From: DATARH01 sp963746885
GTDB taxonomy: Bacteria > Pseudomonadota > Alphaproteobacteria > ATCC43930 > CGMCC-115725
Length of the DNA stretch: 64,000 nucleotides
Assembly (NCBI GenBank): GCA_963746885.1
Contig: CAVVDM010000013.1
Location: forward strand, 1-64,000
Direction: 5' to 3'
The notes below the pieces were generated by a model, which saw only the letters and a program-made list of their open reading frames with translations, was not told where the DNA came from and searched no databases. This document shows, one piece after another, positions 56,344 to 64,000 of this stretch. The position numbers and the translations under genes are program-made. Position 1 is the first letter of the stretch. Each line of letters opens with the position of its first letter.

Positions 56344-57702
56344 CTAAAGTCGCGTCAGAATGGACCGCATTTCGTCGAGCGCGCCGCCGCGGCCGAACTC
56401 GCGCACCAGGGCAAACAGCGCCGCGCTGCGCGCTCCCAGACGGGGCTCGACCAGGGCCGAGAATTTCGCCTGCATGTCGTCCCAGGTCATCGGGTTGCCG
56501 GGATGGCCCTTGGCGACCGGTACGTCGGCGGTGGTGCTGTGCCCATCGATGAAATCGAGGGTCAGGCGGGCCGCGGCAAAACCCATCGCCGGGCTGATCG
56601 ACACCGCAACCTTGCCGGCCGTTGCACACACCGCCGGGTCGGGATGCCAGGGCTCGGCAAAATCGGCAGCCGACAGGTCATGCCCGTGCAGGCCGAGCGC
56701 GACACAGTATTTGAGGTCGAACTTGCCGTCGAGCGGGGTCGCCGGGGCGCCGCCCCTTCGTCCGGTGATCTGGTTCGCCAGCGCTCCAACTTCGGCGCGC
56801 ACGCCGGCGAGCGCCGCCAGCTCGTTGGCGCCGGGCGCGAGCGCGCGGGCCGCATCGACCGCCGGGTGGGTCAGGTGACAGGCGGCGTAGGGCTTGAAGC
56901 TGTTGTCGAGGATATGCCAGCCGGTGAAGTGCACGGGCGCGATCGCCACGCTGCCGTCCTGTACCAGCGCGTTGTCGAGCCCGCCGCCCGGCTCGAACAG
57001 GCCGGTCGCCGCCTCGAAGCCGGCGGCGGCAAGTTGCGCCGCGACCACCCCATCCATCGCCGCCTTGCCGGCATGAAACGGCTTTGCCATCGTGCCGAAC
57101 GATGCGGTGAGCCCGCCGGTCTGTGTCGCCGCGGCACCCAGCGCATAGAGCGCGCGCGGCGCGTCGAGCTTGAGCAGAGCCGCCGCCGCGGCTGCCGCGC
57201 CGAGCCGGCCGAATACCCCCGTCCCGTGCCAGCCACGCGCCGTCACCGCCTCGCCGAGCCCGCTGCCGATCCGCGCCGCAACCTCGAAACCGGTGACGAA
57301 AGCAGACAATAGCGCCGCCTCGCCGGCCCCCAGTTCCTCGCCGAGCGCCAGGGTCGCGGCCCACACTGGCGCGCTCGTATGGGTCACCGCCTTGACGTAG
57401 GTGTCGTCAAAATCGAGACAGTGGGCGAGCGTGCCATTGGCGAGCGCGGCGAACGGCGCCGCCGCATGGCTCTCCGCCCCGTTGGCGAACAACACCGTCG
57501 CGCGTCCCTGGCTGCGCCACGCCGCTGCCGTCTCGCGCACGATATGCCCGGCCGGCTCGTCGCCGGCGCCGATCGCGACCCCGAGCCAGTCGGCCAGGCA
57601 CAGCCGCGCCGCGTCGGCGACGCCGGATGGCAGTCCGCGGTCGCGCGCGTCGGCGATATAGGCGGCGATCGCCGGGCCGTTGCGCTCTATGCTGCCGGTC
57701 AT
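56344..57702 (-). CDS. MmgE/PrpD family protein
   Basis: Intact, 452 residues. The ATG at 57702 (MTGSIERNGPAIAAYIADAR) has an AGGAGG site. Landmarks are CLADWLGVAIGAGDEPAG, ANGTLAHCLDFDDTYVKAVT (the HxxDFDDT substrate motif), ARGWHGTGVFGRLGAAAAAA, TASFGTMAKPFHAGKAAMDG and SFKPYAACHLTHPAVDAA. The family includes 2-methylcitrate dehydratase and aconitate decarboxylase. No prpB or prpC is nearby, so the substrate may be another tricarboxylate-like acid. Divergent from the MFS gene at 57750. Confidence 0.88.
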   Translation of the reverse strand: MTGSIERNGPAIAAYIADARDRGLPSGVADAARLCLADWLGVAIGAGDEPAGHIVRETAAAWRSQGRATVLFANGAESHAAAPFAALANGTLAHCLDFDDTYVKAVTHTSAPVWAATLALGEELGAGEAALLSAFVTGFEVAARIGSGLGEAVTARGWHGTGVFGRLGAAAAAAALLKLDAPRALYALGAAATQTGGLTASFGTMAKPFHAGKAAMDGVVAAQLAAAGFEAATGLFEPGGGLDNALVQDGSVAIAPVHFTGWHILDNSFKPYAACHLTHPAVDAARALAPGANELAALAGVRAEVGALANQITGRRGGAPATPLDGKFDLKYCVALGLHGHDLSAADFAEPWHPDPAVCATAGKVAVSISPAMGFAAARLTLDFIDGHSTTADVPVAKGHPGNPMTWDDMQAKFSALVEPRLGARSAALFALVREFGRGGALDEMRSILTRL

Positions 57703-57749
57703 GTACACCTCCTGGTGGGCCTCCTGCCGCGCTTCGGCGCTACCTCGTT

Positions 57750-59189
57750 ATGCCTGATGACGCGGTTATCATCGAGACCGATGTTCCGGCGCGGCTCGAC
57801 CGGCTGCCGTGGGCCCGGTTCCACACGCTGGTCGTCGTCGCGCTCGGCGTCACCTGGGTGCTCGACGGACTCGAAGTTACGATCGCCGGGGCGATCGCCG
57901 GCGCCTTGCAGGAAAGCCCGGTATTGCACTTCACCCCGGCGGAAATCGGGCTCGTTTCCAGCGCCTACCTGGTCGGCGCGGTCGCCGGCGCCCTGCTGTT
58001 CGGCTATCTGACCGACCGGTTCGGCCGGCGCAAGCTGTTCATGGTGACGCTGGGTCTCTACCTCGTCGCCACCGCCGCCACCGCGCTGTCATGGGATTTC
58101 TGGAGCTTTGCGGTGTTCCGGGTGCTGACCGGCGCCGGCATCGGCGGCGAGTACGCGGCAATCAACTCGGCGATCCAGGAATTGATCCCGGCGCGCTTCC
58201 GCGGCCGCACCGACCTGGCGATCAACGGCAGCTTTTGGGTCGGCGCGGCATTAGGCGCGCTCGGCGCGGTGGTGCTGCTGGCGCCGGGGCGGTTGCCGCC
58301 GGATTGGGGCTGGCGCGCCGCGTTCGGCATCGGCGCGGTGCTCGGCCTCAGCATCCTGGTATTACGCCGCTGGGTGCCGGAGAGCCCGCGCTGGCTGATG
58401 CTGCACGCCAGGCTCGAGGAATGCGAATTCATCATCGCCGAGGTCGAGCGCCGGGTGCGCGACGCCGCCGGCATCGAGCGGCTGGCGGTGGTCTCCGGCA
58501 CGATCCGGCTCGTCGTCAGCGAGCGCACGCCGATCGCGCGGATGATCCGGGCGATCCTGCGCGACTATCCGCAGCGCGCCGTGCTCGGCCTCGCGCTGAT
58601 GACGGCGCAGGCGTTCTTCTACAACGCGATCTTCTTTTCCTATGCGCTGGTGTTGACCCGATTCTACGCCGTCCCGTCGGAGGCGATCGGCTGGTACATA
58701 CTGCCTTTCGCGCTCGGCAACTTCCTCGGACCCTTGGTCCTCGGACCCTGGTTCGACACGATCGGGCGCAAGCCGATGATTGCCGGGACCTACGCGCTCT
58801 CGGGGGTGTTGCTGGCGCTTGTCGGCTGGCTGTTTCGCGAGGGGCTGGTCGACGCGACGACGCTGACGCTGTGCTGGAGCGGCATTTTCTTCTTTGCCTC
58901 GGCGGCGGCGAGCGCCGCCTATCTGACGGTCAGCGAGAGCTTTCCGCTGGAGGCGCGGGCACTGGCGATCGCGTTCTTCTACGCGGTCGGCACCGGACTT
59001 GGCGGGGTCGCCGCGCCCTGGCTATTCGGTGTCCTGGTCGGCAGCGGCGAGCGCGGCCAAGTCTTCCTCGGCTACCTGCTCGGCGCCGGGCTGATGGTCG
59101 CCGCCGCCCTGATCGAGCTGGTGATCGGCATCCGCGCCGAACGCCAGCCGCTGGAAAGCGTCGCCCGCCCGCTGTCGAGCGTCGATTGA
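57750..59189 (+). CDS. MFS transporter, metabolite:H+ symporter / sugar-porter-like
   Basis: Intact, 479 residues, 12 helices. Start ATG at 57750. VTWVLDGLEVTIAGAIAGAL in helix 1 (D-x-x-E pattern of acid symporters), GYLTDRFGRRKLFMVTLGLY in loop 2-3, RVLTGAGIGGEYAAINSAIQ then ELIPARFRGRTDLAINGSFW, WVPESPRWLMLHARLEECE and the C-terminal ESFPLEARALAIAFFYAVG. Divergent from the MmgE/PrpD gene by 47 bases, so it may import that enzyme's substrate. Confidence 0.85.
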   Translation: MPDDAVIIETDVPARLDRLPWARFHTLVVVALGVTWVLDGLEVTIAGAIAGALQESPVLHFTPAEIGLVSSAYLVGAVAGALLFGYLTDRFGRRKLFMVTLGLYLVATAATALSWDFWSFAVFRVLTGAGIGGEYAAINSAIQELIPARFRGRTDLAINGSFWVGAALGALGAVVLLAPGRLPPDWGWRAAFGIGAVLGLSILVLRRWVPESPRWLMLHARLEECEFIIAEVERRVRDAAGIERLAVVSGTIRLVVSERTPIARMIRAILRDYPQRAVLGLALMTAQAFFYNAIFFSYALVLTRFYAVPSEAIGWYILPFALGNFLGPLVLGPWFDTIGRKPMIAGTYALSGVLLALVGWLFREGLVDATTLTLCWSGIFFFASAAASAAYLTVSESFPLEARALAIAFFYAVGTGLGGVAAPWLFGVLVGSGERGQVFLGYLLGAGLMVAAALIELVIGIRAERQPLESVARPLSSVD

Positions 59190-59203
59190 CGGGCGCGAGC
59201 GTG

Positions 59204-59692
59204 CTAGGCGTGGCGGGCGTGCCGGCCGGCCGAGGTCGCGGCCGCGGTCATCGCCGAGGCGACCTTGTCCTTGCGGGTGAAGGCGAGGTATTCGGCCGCG
59301 TATTCCGGCGGCAGGATCTCGACCATCGTCTGGTTCTCGACCCACACTTCGATCACGTGAAACGGCCCGCGGTTGCAGTCGAAGCATTGCCAGCCGGCCT
59401 GCGCCGCGATTTCCTTGACCTGCTTGGCGTCGGTCGCGACGCTGAGCGCGAAATGGGTCGAGCCATAGCCGCGCGGCGGCCGCTTGACGAAGTTGCCGCC
59501 GACATCGCCGTTCGGCTCAAGCTCGGTGCCTGCCGGGTAGACCTCGACGCCCGAACCGTGATCGTCAAGCTGCAGCGCAAAGAAGCTGCCCGGGTTGGGT
59601 GGGAACGGCACGCACGTTCCCCCCATCAGCTCGGCCAACACCCCGGCGGCCTGCTTGGGGTCGCGTGCCGCAATCGACAGATGATGAATCAT
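59204..59692 (-). CDS. VOC superfamily protein
   Basis: Intact, 162 residues. The ATG at 59692 (MIHHLSIAARDPKQAAGVLA) places the metal His at HHLS. The second half has GYGSTHFALSVATDAKQVKE and FHVIEVWVENQTMVEILPPE. It follows the TPP-enzyme gene on the same strand (80-base gap), and the two may act on the same small acid. Reaction unknown; the C-terminal 20 residues are a charged tail. Confidence 0.82.
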   Translation of the reverse strand: MIHHLSIAARDPKQAAGVLAELMGGTCVPFPPNPGSFFALQLDDHGSGVEVYPAGTELEPNGDVGGNFVKRPPRGYGSTHFALSVATDAKQVKEIAAQAGWQCFDCNRGPFHVIEVWVENQTMVEILPPEYAAEYLAFTRKDKVASAMTAAATSAGRHARHA

Positions 59693-59772
59693 GATGCCCT
59701 CCCGGATTTGCCAAGCCAGAGATACCATGACGGCGCAGCCGGAGCGATAGGCCGCCGGCCAGCGCCGCCGCC

Positions 59773-61418
59773 TCACGGGAAGCGCGACACGTCGACCGCC
59801 TTCTCGGTGATGAACTCGAGGAGCGCCGGCTTGCCTTCCTTGGTCTGGGCGATGCCGCGTTTGATCGCTTCCTTGATCTGGCCCGGCTCGGTGACGCGCT
59901 CGCCATAGCCGCCGAGCGCGGTGGCGAAATCGGCGTAATTGCCGCTGATGTCGGTCGAGCGGTATTTCTCGGTCGAGACCGGCATGACCTTCAATTCGAT
60001 CGCCATCGAGAAATTGTTCATCAGGATCGACAGGATCGGCAGGCGCTCGCGCACCGCGGTTTCGAAATCCATGCCGGTGAAGCCGATCGCCGCGTCGCCC
60101 CAGACGTTGATGCAAAGCTTGTCCGGCTCGGCGAGTTTGGCGCCCATCGCGAGGCCGAGGCCGTAGCCGAGCTGGGTCGTCTTGCCCCAGCCGATATAGG
60201 AGAGCGGGGTTTCGCTGACCCAGAACGGGCTGAGCTGGTCGCGCGGGCTGCCGGCGTCATGGGTGATGATCGTGTTCTTGACGTCGACCGTGTGCAAGCA
60301 GATCCCAGATCACGCGGTAGGGCGACAGGGGCGCGGTGTCCTTCGTCAGCCGCGGCATCCATTTCGCCATCCATTCGTCGCGGTGGCTGCGGATCTCGCG
60401 GGTCACCGCGGCCAGCCGGTCGCGCGGCTTGCCCTTGAGCCGGTCCTTCACCTCGAGGAGCAAGGCGTCGAGCGTCAGCCCGGCATCGCCGACCGCGGCG
60501 AGGTCGACCGGCACGTCCTTGTTGATCGCATACGGGTCGAGCGTCGCGTGCGCGATCTTCTTGCCCTTTGGCATCGCCGTGCCGAAGCTGGTGCGGGTGA
60601 AGCTGCAGCCGATGCCGAAGATGAAGTCGCAATTCTGCAGCATGTGCCACAGATGCTCGCCGATGCCGATGCCGCCGGAGCCGAGCGACAGCGGGTGGTT
60701 CTCGGGAAACGAGCTTTTGCCGCCCAGCGTCGTCATCACCGGGGCTTCGAGCAGTTCGGCCAATGCCTTCAGCTGCGGCCACGCCTTGGCGTAATGCACG
60801 CCCTGGCCGGCGACGATGACCGGCCGCTGGGCGGCGACCAAGGCCTCGGCGATCGCCGAGACCGATTTCGGGTCGGGGCCGCTTTTCAGCTGCGGCGCCT
60901 TCTTGTATTCGGCGACCAGCGCGTCCGGGACCTCGTCGCGCAGGATGTCGGTCGGGAACTCGACCAGCACCGGCCCCGGCCGTCCGTTCCTGAACGGTCG
61001 TGAAGGCGCGGCGCAGCGCCTCGACCGTCGCGTCGGCGACCGTCACCTGCTCCGACAACTTGGTGACGTTGCGGAAATTGAGCGCCGCGTTGAAGTTCGG
61101 GTGCACCTGATTGATGTTGCGGGCATACCCGGCCGGCAACACGACGACCGGGCAGGAATTGCCGAAGCTCTGGGCGACGCCGCCAAAGGCGTTCTCGGTG
61201 CCCGGCCCGTGCTGCATGACAAAGACGCCGATCTTGTCGCCCGACGACAATTTGCCGACCGCGTCGCACATATGCAGGCCGATGCGCTCCTGCCGCACCA
61301 TGATCGTGCGAATGTCGGCTTCGGCGGCGCTCTCGATGATCGGGTTGACCGGGTAGCCGATCAGAAACTCGACGCCCTCCGTCTTCAAAACATGGGCGAT
61401 GGCGTTGGTGACTTTCAT
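59773..61418 (-). CDS. TPP-dependent acetolactate synthase-like enzyme (frame broken)
   Basis: About 547 residues, three-domain TPP enzyme. PYR domain: LKTEGVEFLIGYPVNPIIES and the catalytic Glu in IRTIMVRQERIGLHMCDAVG; then FVMQHGPGTENAFGGVAQSF and SCPVVVLPAGYARN. Central domain: RPVIVAGQGVHYAKAWPQLK. PP domain: LGYGLGLAMGAKLAEPDKL, the Mg-TPP motif GDAAIGFTGMDFETAV and ILMNNFSMAIE. Two single insertions break it: a T near 61000 (ACCGT[T]CAGG) and a G near 60304 (CTGCTT[G]CACACG). It differs from the oxc-like gene at 7789. Reaction unknown. Confidence 0.8.
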
Positions 61419-61518
61419 CGGGGGCTCCTTGGATCAGGCGTGGCCGGCAGATGGCGCCAGCTTACGGCATCGCGGCCGGCAGCGTATACGGGTCTCGACG
61501 GGCCGTCGGCGCGGGGCG

Positions 61519-61935
61519 TCACAGCGGCTTTTGCAGGACGAGCGGGCCCGCCCGGCGTGGCCCCGCTGCGCTCCAGCCGGCGGCGCGATAGTGCCGCTCG
61601 GCCGGGCTGTCCGGCTCGACGGCGAGCGTGGCGACCCCGTGGCCGGCCGCGCGCAGCGTAGCGCACGCCGCCGTGAGCAGGGCGCGGCCGATGCCCCTGC
61701 CCTCCTGCCCCGGCGCGACCAGCAAGGCCCAGATCGAGCCGTCGCGCCCGTCGCCGGCCGCAAACCCGGCGACCGGCAAGTCCGCCTCCTGCCAGACCCA
61801 CAGCGCGCCGCCGTCGATGAGGCCGGCGGCGGCCGCCTCGGTCACGACGGCGGGGTCGGATAGCCGGGCAGCGCCGACGCTGTCGCGGATCGCGAGGATG
61901 CGCGGCAGGTCGGCGCGGGTCGCGCGACGGATCAT
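61519..61935 (-). CDS. GNAT family N-acetyltransferase
   Basis: Intact, 138 residues. MIRRATRADLPRILAIRDSV opens a standard GNAT fold. The acetyl-CoA loop is ALLVAPGQEGRGIGRALLTA (QEGRGIG), and the C-terminal ERHYRAAGWSAAGPRRAG carries the usual YRxxG. It lies 10 bases after the HpcH/HpaI gene on the same strand. Substrate unknown. Confidence 0.87.
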   Translation of the reverse strand: MIRRATRADLPRILAIRDSVGAARLSDPAVVTEAAAAGLIDGGALWVWQEADLPVAGFAAGDGRDGSIWALLVAPGQEGRGIGRALLTAACATLRAAGHGVATLAVEPDSPAERHYRAAGWSAAGPRRAGPLVLQKPL

Positions 61936-61945
61936 CCGGAACGCG

Positions 61946-62740
61946 TCACAGCTTCAGCTCGCGCAATTGCTTCACGTCGGCGCGGCCGGCACTGAGGATG
62001 TAGCCGACATCGGAGCCGCCGGTCAGGTAGCGCATGCCGATCGAGACGAGCCAGCTCTGGAACGCGAAATCCTGGCGCACGCCGCCCACCCCCATCGCCT
62101 TGCCATGGCCCTTGGCCGCCTTCGCGACCCTCTCGAACGCGGCGCGCATCCGGTCATGCGTGTATTGCCCGGGGAGGCCCATCTCGGTCGACAGGTCGCT
62201 GGCGCCGATATGCAGCACGTCGATGCCGTCCACCGCGGCGATCGCCTCGGCGTTCTCGACCGCCTCGGGGGTCTCGATCATCGCCATCAGCAGGGTCTGC
62301 TCGTTGATGATCTTGCATACCTCGGCCTGCGGGAGGGCCGCATAGCCGAGCTGGGGGCCGCTGCCAAAGGCCGAGCGATGGCCTTTCGGGTGGTAGAGGC
62401 AGGCATCGACGATCGCCTTCGCCTCGGCGGCGTTCTGGACATGCGGCACCATCACCCCCTGGGCGCCGCAATCGAGGATGCGGGTCGCGTCGTGCGGATC
62501 GTGCGAGGTGACCCGGGCGATCGGGGTGATCCCCATCGCGAGCGCCGCGACGCACACCCCGGCCGCAGTCTCGAGCGAGGTCGGGTTGTGCTCGAGGTCG
62601 ATATAGACGGCGTCGAAGCCGCACGCCGCCGCGATCATCGCGATGTTCGGGCTGCGCAACTGGTTGACCCCGAAACACAGCACCAGCTCGCTGTTCTTCA
62701 GCATTCTCTTGGCGTGATTTTCGCGGATCTGGGTCGGCAT
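61946..62740 (-). CDS. HpcH/HpaI aldolase family protein
   Basis: Intact, 264 residues; a class II, divalent-metal, pyruvate/oxaloacetate-type aldolase. RSPNIAMIAAACGFDAVYID then LEHNPTSLE holds the catalytic His region. ITPIARVTSHDPHDATRILD, GAQGVMVPHVQNAAEAKAIV, MIETPEAVENAEAIAAVDGI (metal Glu) and LHIGASDLSTEMGLPGQY (metal Asp) follow. Likely cleaves a 4-hydroxy-2-oxo acid to pyruvate plus an aldehyde. Divergent from the ureohydrolase gene. Confidence 0.87.
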   Translation of the reverse strand: MPTQIRENHAKRMLKNSELVLCFGVNQLRSPNIAMIAAACGFDAVYIDLEHNPTSLETAAGVCVAALAMGITPIARVTSHDPHDATRILDCGAQGVMVPHVQNAAEAKAIVDACLYHPKGHRSAFGSGPQLGYAALPQAEVCKIINEQTLLMAMIETPEAVENAEAIAAVDGIDVLHIGASDLSTEMGLPGQYTHDRMRAAFERVAKAAKGHGKAMGVGGVRQDFAFQSWLVSIGMRYLTGGSDVGYILSAGRADVKQLRELKL

Positions 62741-62817
62741 CGGCGTCCTCCATCGGCCATTTCCCGCGCGAGCATCCCGCGCTTCGCCGACGCGCGCAAC
62801 GGCCGTATATTGGGGCG

Positions 62818-63792
62818 ATGACTGACAAATTCCCCGAGCCGCTATCCGGCATGGTGGTGCCGCGCTTTGGCGAGATCGCCAGCTTCATGCGGCTGCCGAT
62901 CCAGCGCGATCCGGCGAAGCTCGACATCGCACTCGTCGGCGTGCCGTGGGACGGCGGCACGACGAACCGACCCGGCGCCCGCCACGGGCCGCGCCAGATC
63001 CGCGAGATGTCGACGCTGATGCGCCGGGTGCATCATGTCAGCCTCGTCGCGCCCTATGAGTTGTGCCGGGTCGGCGATTATGGCGACAGCCCGGTCAACC
63101 CGATCAACCTGATGGATTCGCTGCAGCGGATCGAGGCGTTTTACGCGCGCCTCCACGCCGCCGGCGCGGCGCCGCTGTCGGCCGGCGGCGACCATCTCGT
63201 GACCCTGCCGATCCTGCGCGCGATCGCCCGCGACGAACCGCTGGGGCTGGTGCATTTCGATGCCCATTCCGACACCGGCGACAGCTATTTCGGCGGCGAG
63301 AAATACACCCACGGCACGCCGTTTCGCCGCGCCGTCGAGGAGGGGCTGATCGACCCCAAGCGCACTGTCCAGATCGGCGTGCGCGGCTCGATGTATTCGG
63401 CCGACGAGAAGGACTGGGCCGAGGGCGTCGGCATCCGCATCGTCCATATCGAGGAATTCTTCCGGCTCGGCCCCGAAGCGGTCGTCGCCGAGGCGCAGCG
63501 CATCGTCGGCGACGGCCCCACCTACGTCAGCTTCGATGTCGACGGGCTCGACCCGGTCTACGCGCCGGGCACCGGCACGCCGGAGATCGGCGGCTTCTCG
63601 ACGGCCGAGGCGCAGCGCATGATCCGCGGCCTCGACGGGCTTGACCTCGTTGGCGGCGATGTCGTCGAGGTGGCGCCGCCGTTCGACCCCTCCGGCAACA
63701 CCGCGCTGGTCGGCGCCACGATGATGTTCGAGATCCTGTGCGTGCTGGCGCCGGCGGTGCACCGCCGCAAAAACCGCATGCGCCGCCTTTAA
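62818..63792 (+). CDS. speB: Agmatinase/ureohydrolase family protein
   Basis: Intact, 324 residues. Mn-dependent ureohydrolase: VGVPWDGGTTNRPGARHGPR, the metal sites LSAGGDHLVTLPIL, VHFDAHSDTGDSYFGGEKYT and YVSFDVDGLDPVYAPGTGTP, and the end DVVEVAPPFDPSGNTALVGA. The family covers agmatinase, guanidinobutyrase and related enzymes that release urea; which one cannot be told, so the symbol is by family. Start ATG at 62818. It precedes a carboxylesterase gene by 16 bases. Confidence 0.9.
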   Translation: MTDKFPEPLSGMVVPRFGEIASFMRLPIQRDPAKLDIALVGVPWDGGTTNRPGARHGPRQIREMSTLMRRVHHVSLVAPYELCRVGDYGDSPVNPINLMDSLQRIEAFYARLHAAGAAPLSAGGDHLVTLPILRAIARDEPLGLVHFDAHSDTGDSYFGGEKYTHGTPFRRAVEEGLIDPKRTVQIGVRGSMYSADEKDWAEGVGIRIVHIEEFFRLGPEAVVAEAQRIVGDGPTYVSFDVDGLDPVYAPGTGTPEIGGFSTAEAQRMIRGLDGLDLVGGDVVEVAPPFDPSGNTALVGATMMFEILCVLAPAVHRRKNRMRRL

Positions 63793-63808
63793 CCTGGAGG
63801 AATCTGCG

Positions 63809-64000
63809 ATGGAGACGATCGTCGAAACCGGCGCCGGCAAGCTGCGGGGCGCGGCGGCGGGCGGCATCCACGCCTTCAAGGGCATTCCCTACGGTGCGCC
63901 GACCGGCGGCGCCAACCGCTTCATGGCGCCGCAGCCGCCCACTGCTTGGGCCGGGGTGCGCGACGCGCTGGAATATCGCGGGCGGGCGCCGCAATTGCCG
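63809..64000 (+). CDS. Carboxylesterase type B, N-terminal part (cut by window end)
   Basis: 64 codons before the window ends. The ATG at 63809 follows CTGGAGGAATCTGCG. The reading METIVETGAGKLRGAAAGGI, HAFKGIPYGAPTGGANRFMA and PQPPTAWAGVRDALEYRGRA matches the start of para-nitrobenzyl esterase/cholinesterase-fold enzymes (FKGIPYA...RF..P.P...W.GV). The catalytic Ser lies beyond the window. Likely co-transcribed with the ureohydrolase. Confidence 0.85.
   Translation, partial: METIVETGAGKLRGAAAGGIHAFKGIPYGAPTGGANRFMAPQPPTAWAGVRDALEYRGRAPQLP

Overview
The window is high-GC DNA from an alphaproteobacterium. The chromosomal order pyrB - pyrC-like - plsY - dprA - topA - rnr - S41 protease - rpmG, the divK-pleD pair, an EipB (DUF1849) protein, a DinB with an N-terminal zinc ribbon and a class II DAHP synthase all point to that class. 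I cannot place it below class level from the sequence alone. I see no rRNA, tRNA, CRISPR array, insertion sequence or prophage.

Layout. 0-4.7 kb: two luciferase-like (LLM) flavin oxidoreductases, an MFS exporter and an enoyl-CoA hydratase. 4.9-5.9 kb: rplM-rpsI. 6-12.2 kb: a third LLM gene, two small proteins, and an oxalyl-CoA-decarboxylase-like / formyl-CoA-transferase-like pair followed by an MFS carrier. 12.5-22.3 kb: secreted proteins (one CreA-like), SDR, MFS, a further LLM, hydrolase, NHL propeller, VOC plus LLM, amidohydrolase. 22.3-29.9 kb: a disrupted methyltransferase, a decayed molybdopterin-oxidase tail, then an accessory cluster (MFS, DUF3604, flavin monooxygenase-like protein, SDR) and two gene remnants. 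29.9-48 kb: the housekeeping core (pyrimidine, phospholipid, DNA/RNA metabolism, cell-cycle signalling, shikimate entry). 48-64 kb: nicotinate phosphoribosyltransferase-like gene, GNATs, Bcr/CflA-type MFS, fumarylacetoacetase, a REC-histidine kinase, P1 peptidase, MmgE/PrpD, MFS, VOC, a TPP enzyme, HpcH/HpaI aldolase, ureohydrolase and the start of a carboxylesterase.

Most interesting point: upstream of the class II DAHP synthase (46553) there is a complete candidate transcription attenuator. A 20-residue leader peptide (46316-46378) carries Phe, Trp and Tyr codons in a row (FWYCRY). It is followed by a GC hairpin with a T-tract (46403-46436), and a segment at the leader's end can pair with the 5' arm of that hairpin. 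A second 19-codon ORF, whose Shine-Dalgarno lies in a hairpin, overlaps the aroG start as TGATG. This would make the first shikimate-pathway enzyme respond to all three aromatic amino acids.

Caution about quality: at least 14 genes, including topA, dprA, plsY, the pyrC-like gene and dinB, are broken by single-base frame changes. Nearly all those I resolved base by base are one-base insertions. These look like residual sequencing errors rather than decay, so the genes are annotated across the breaks.
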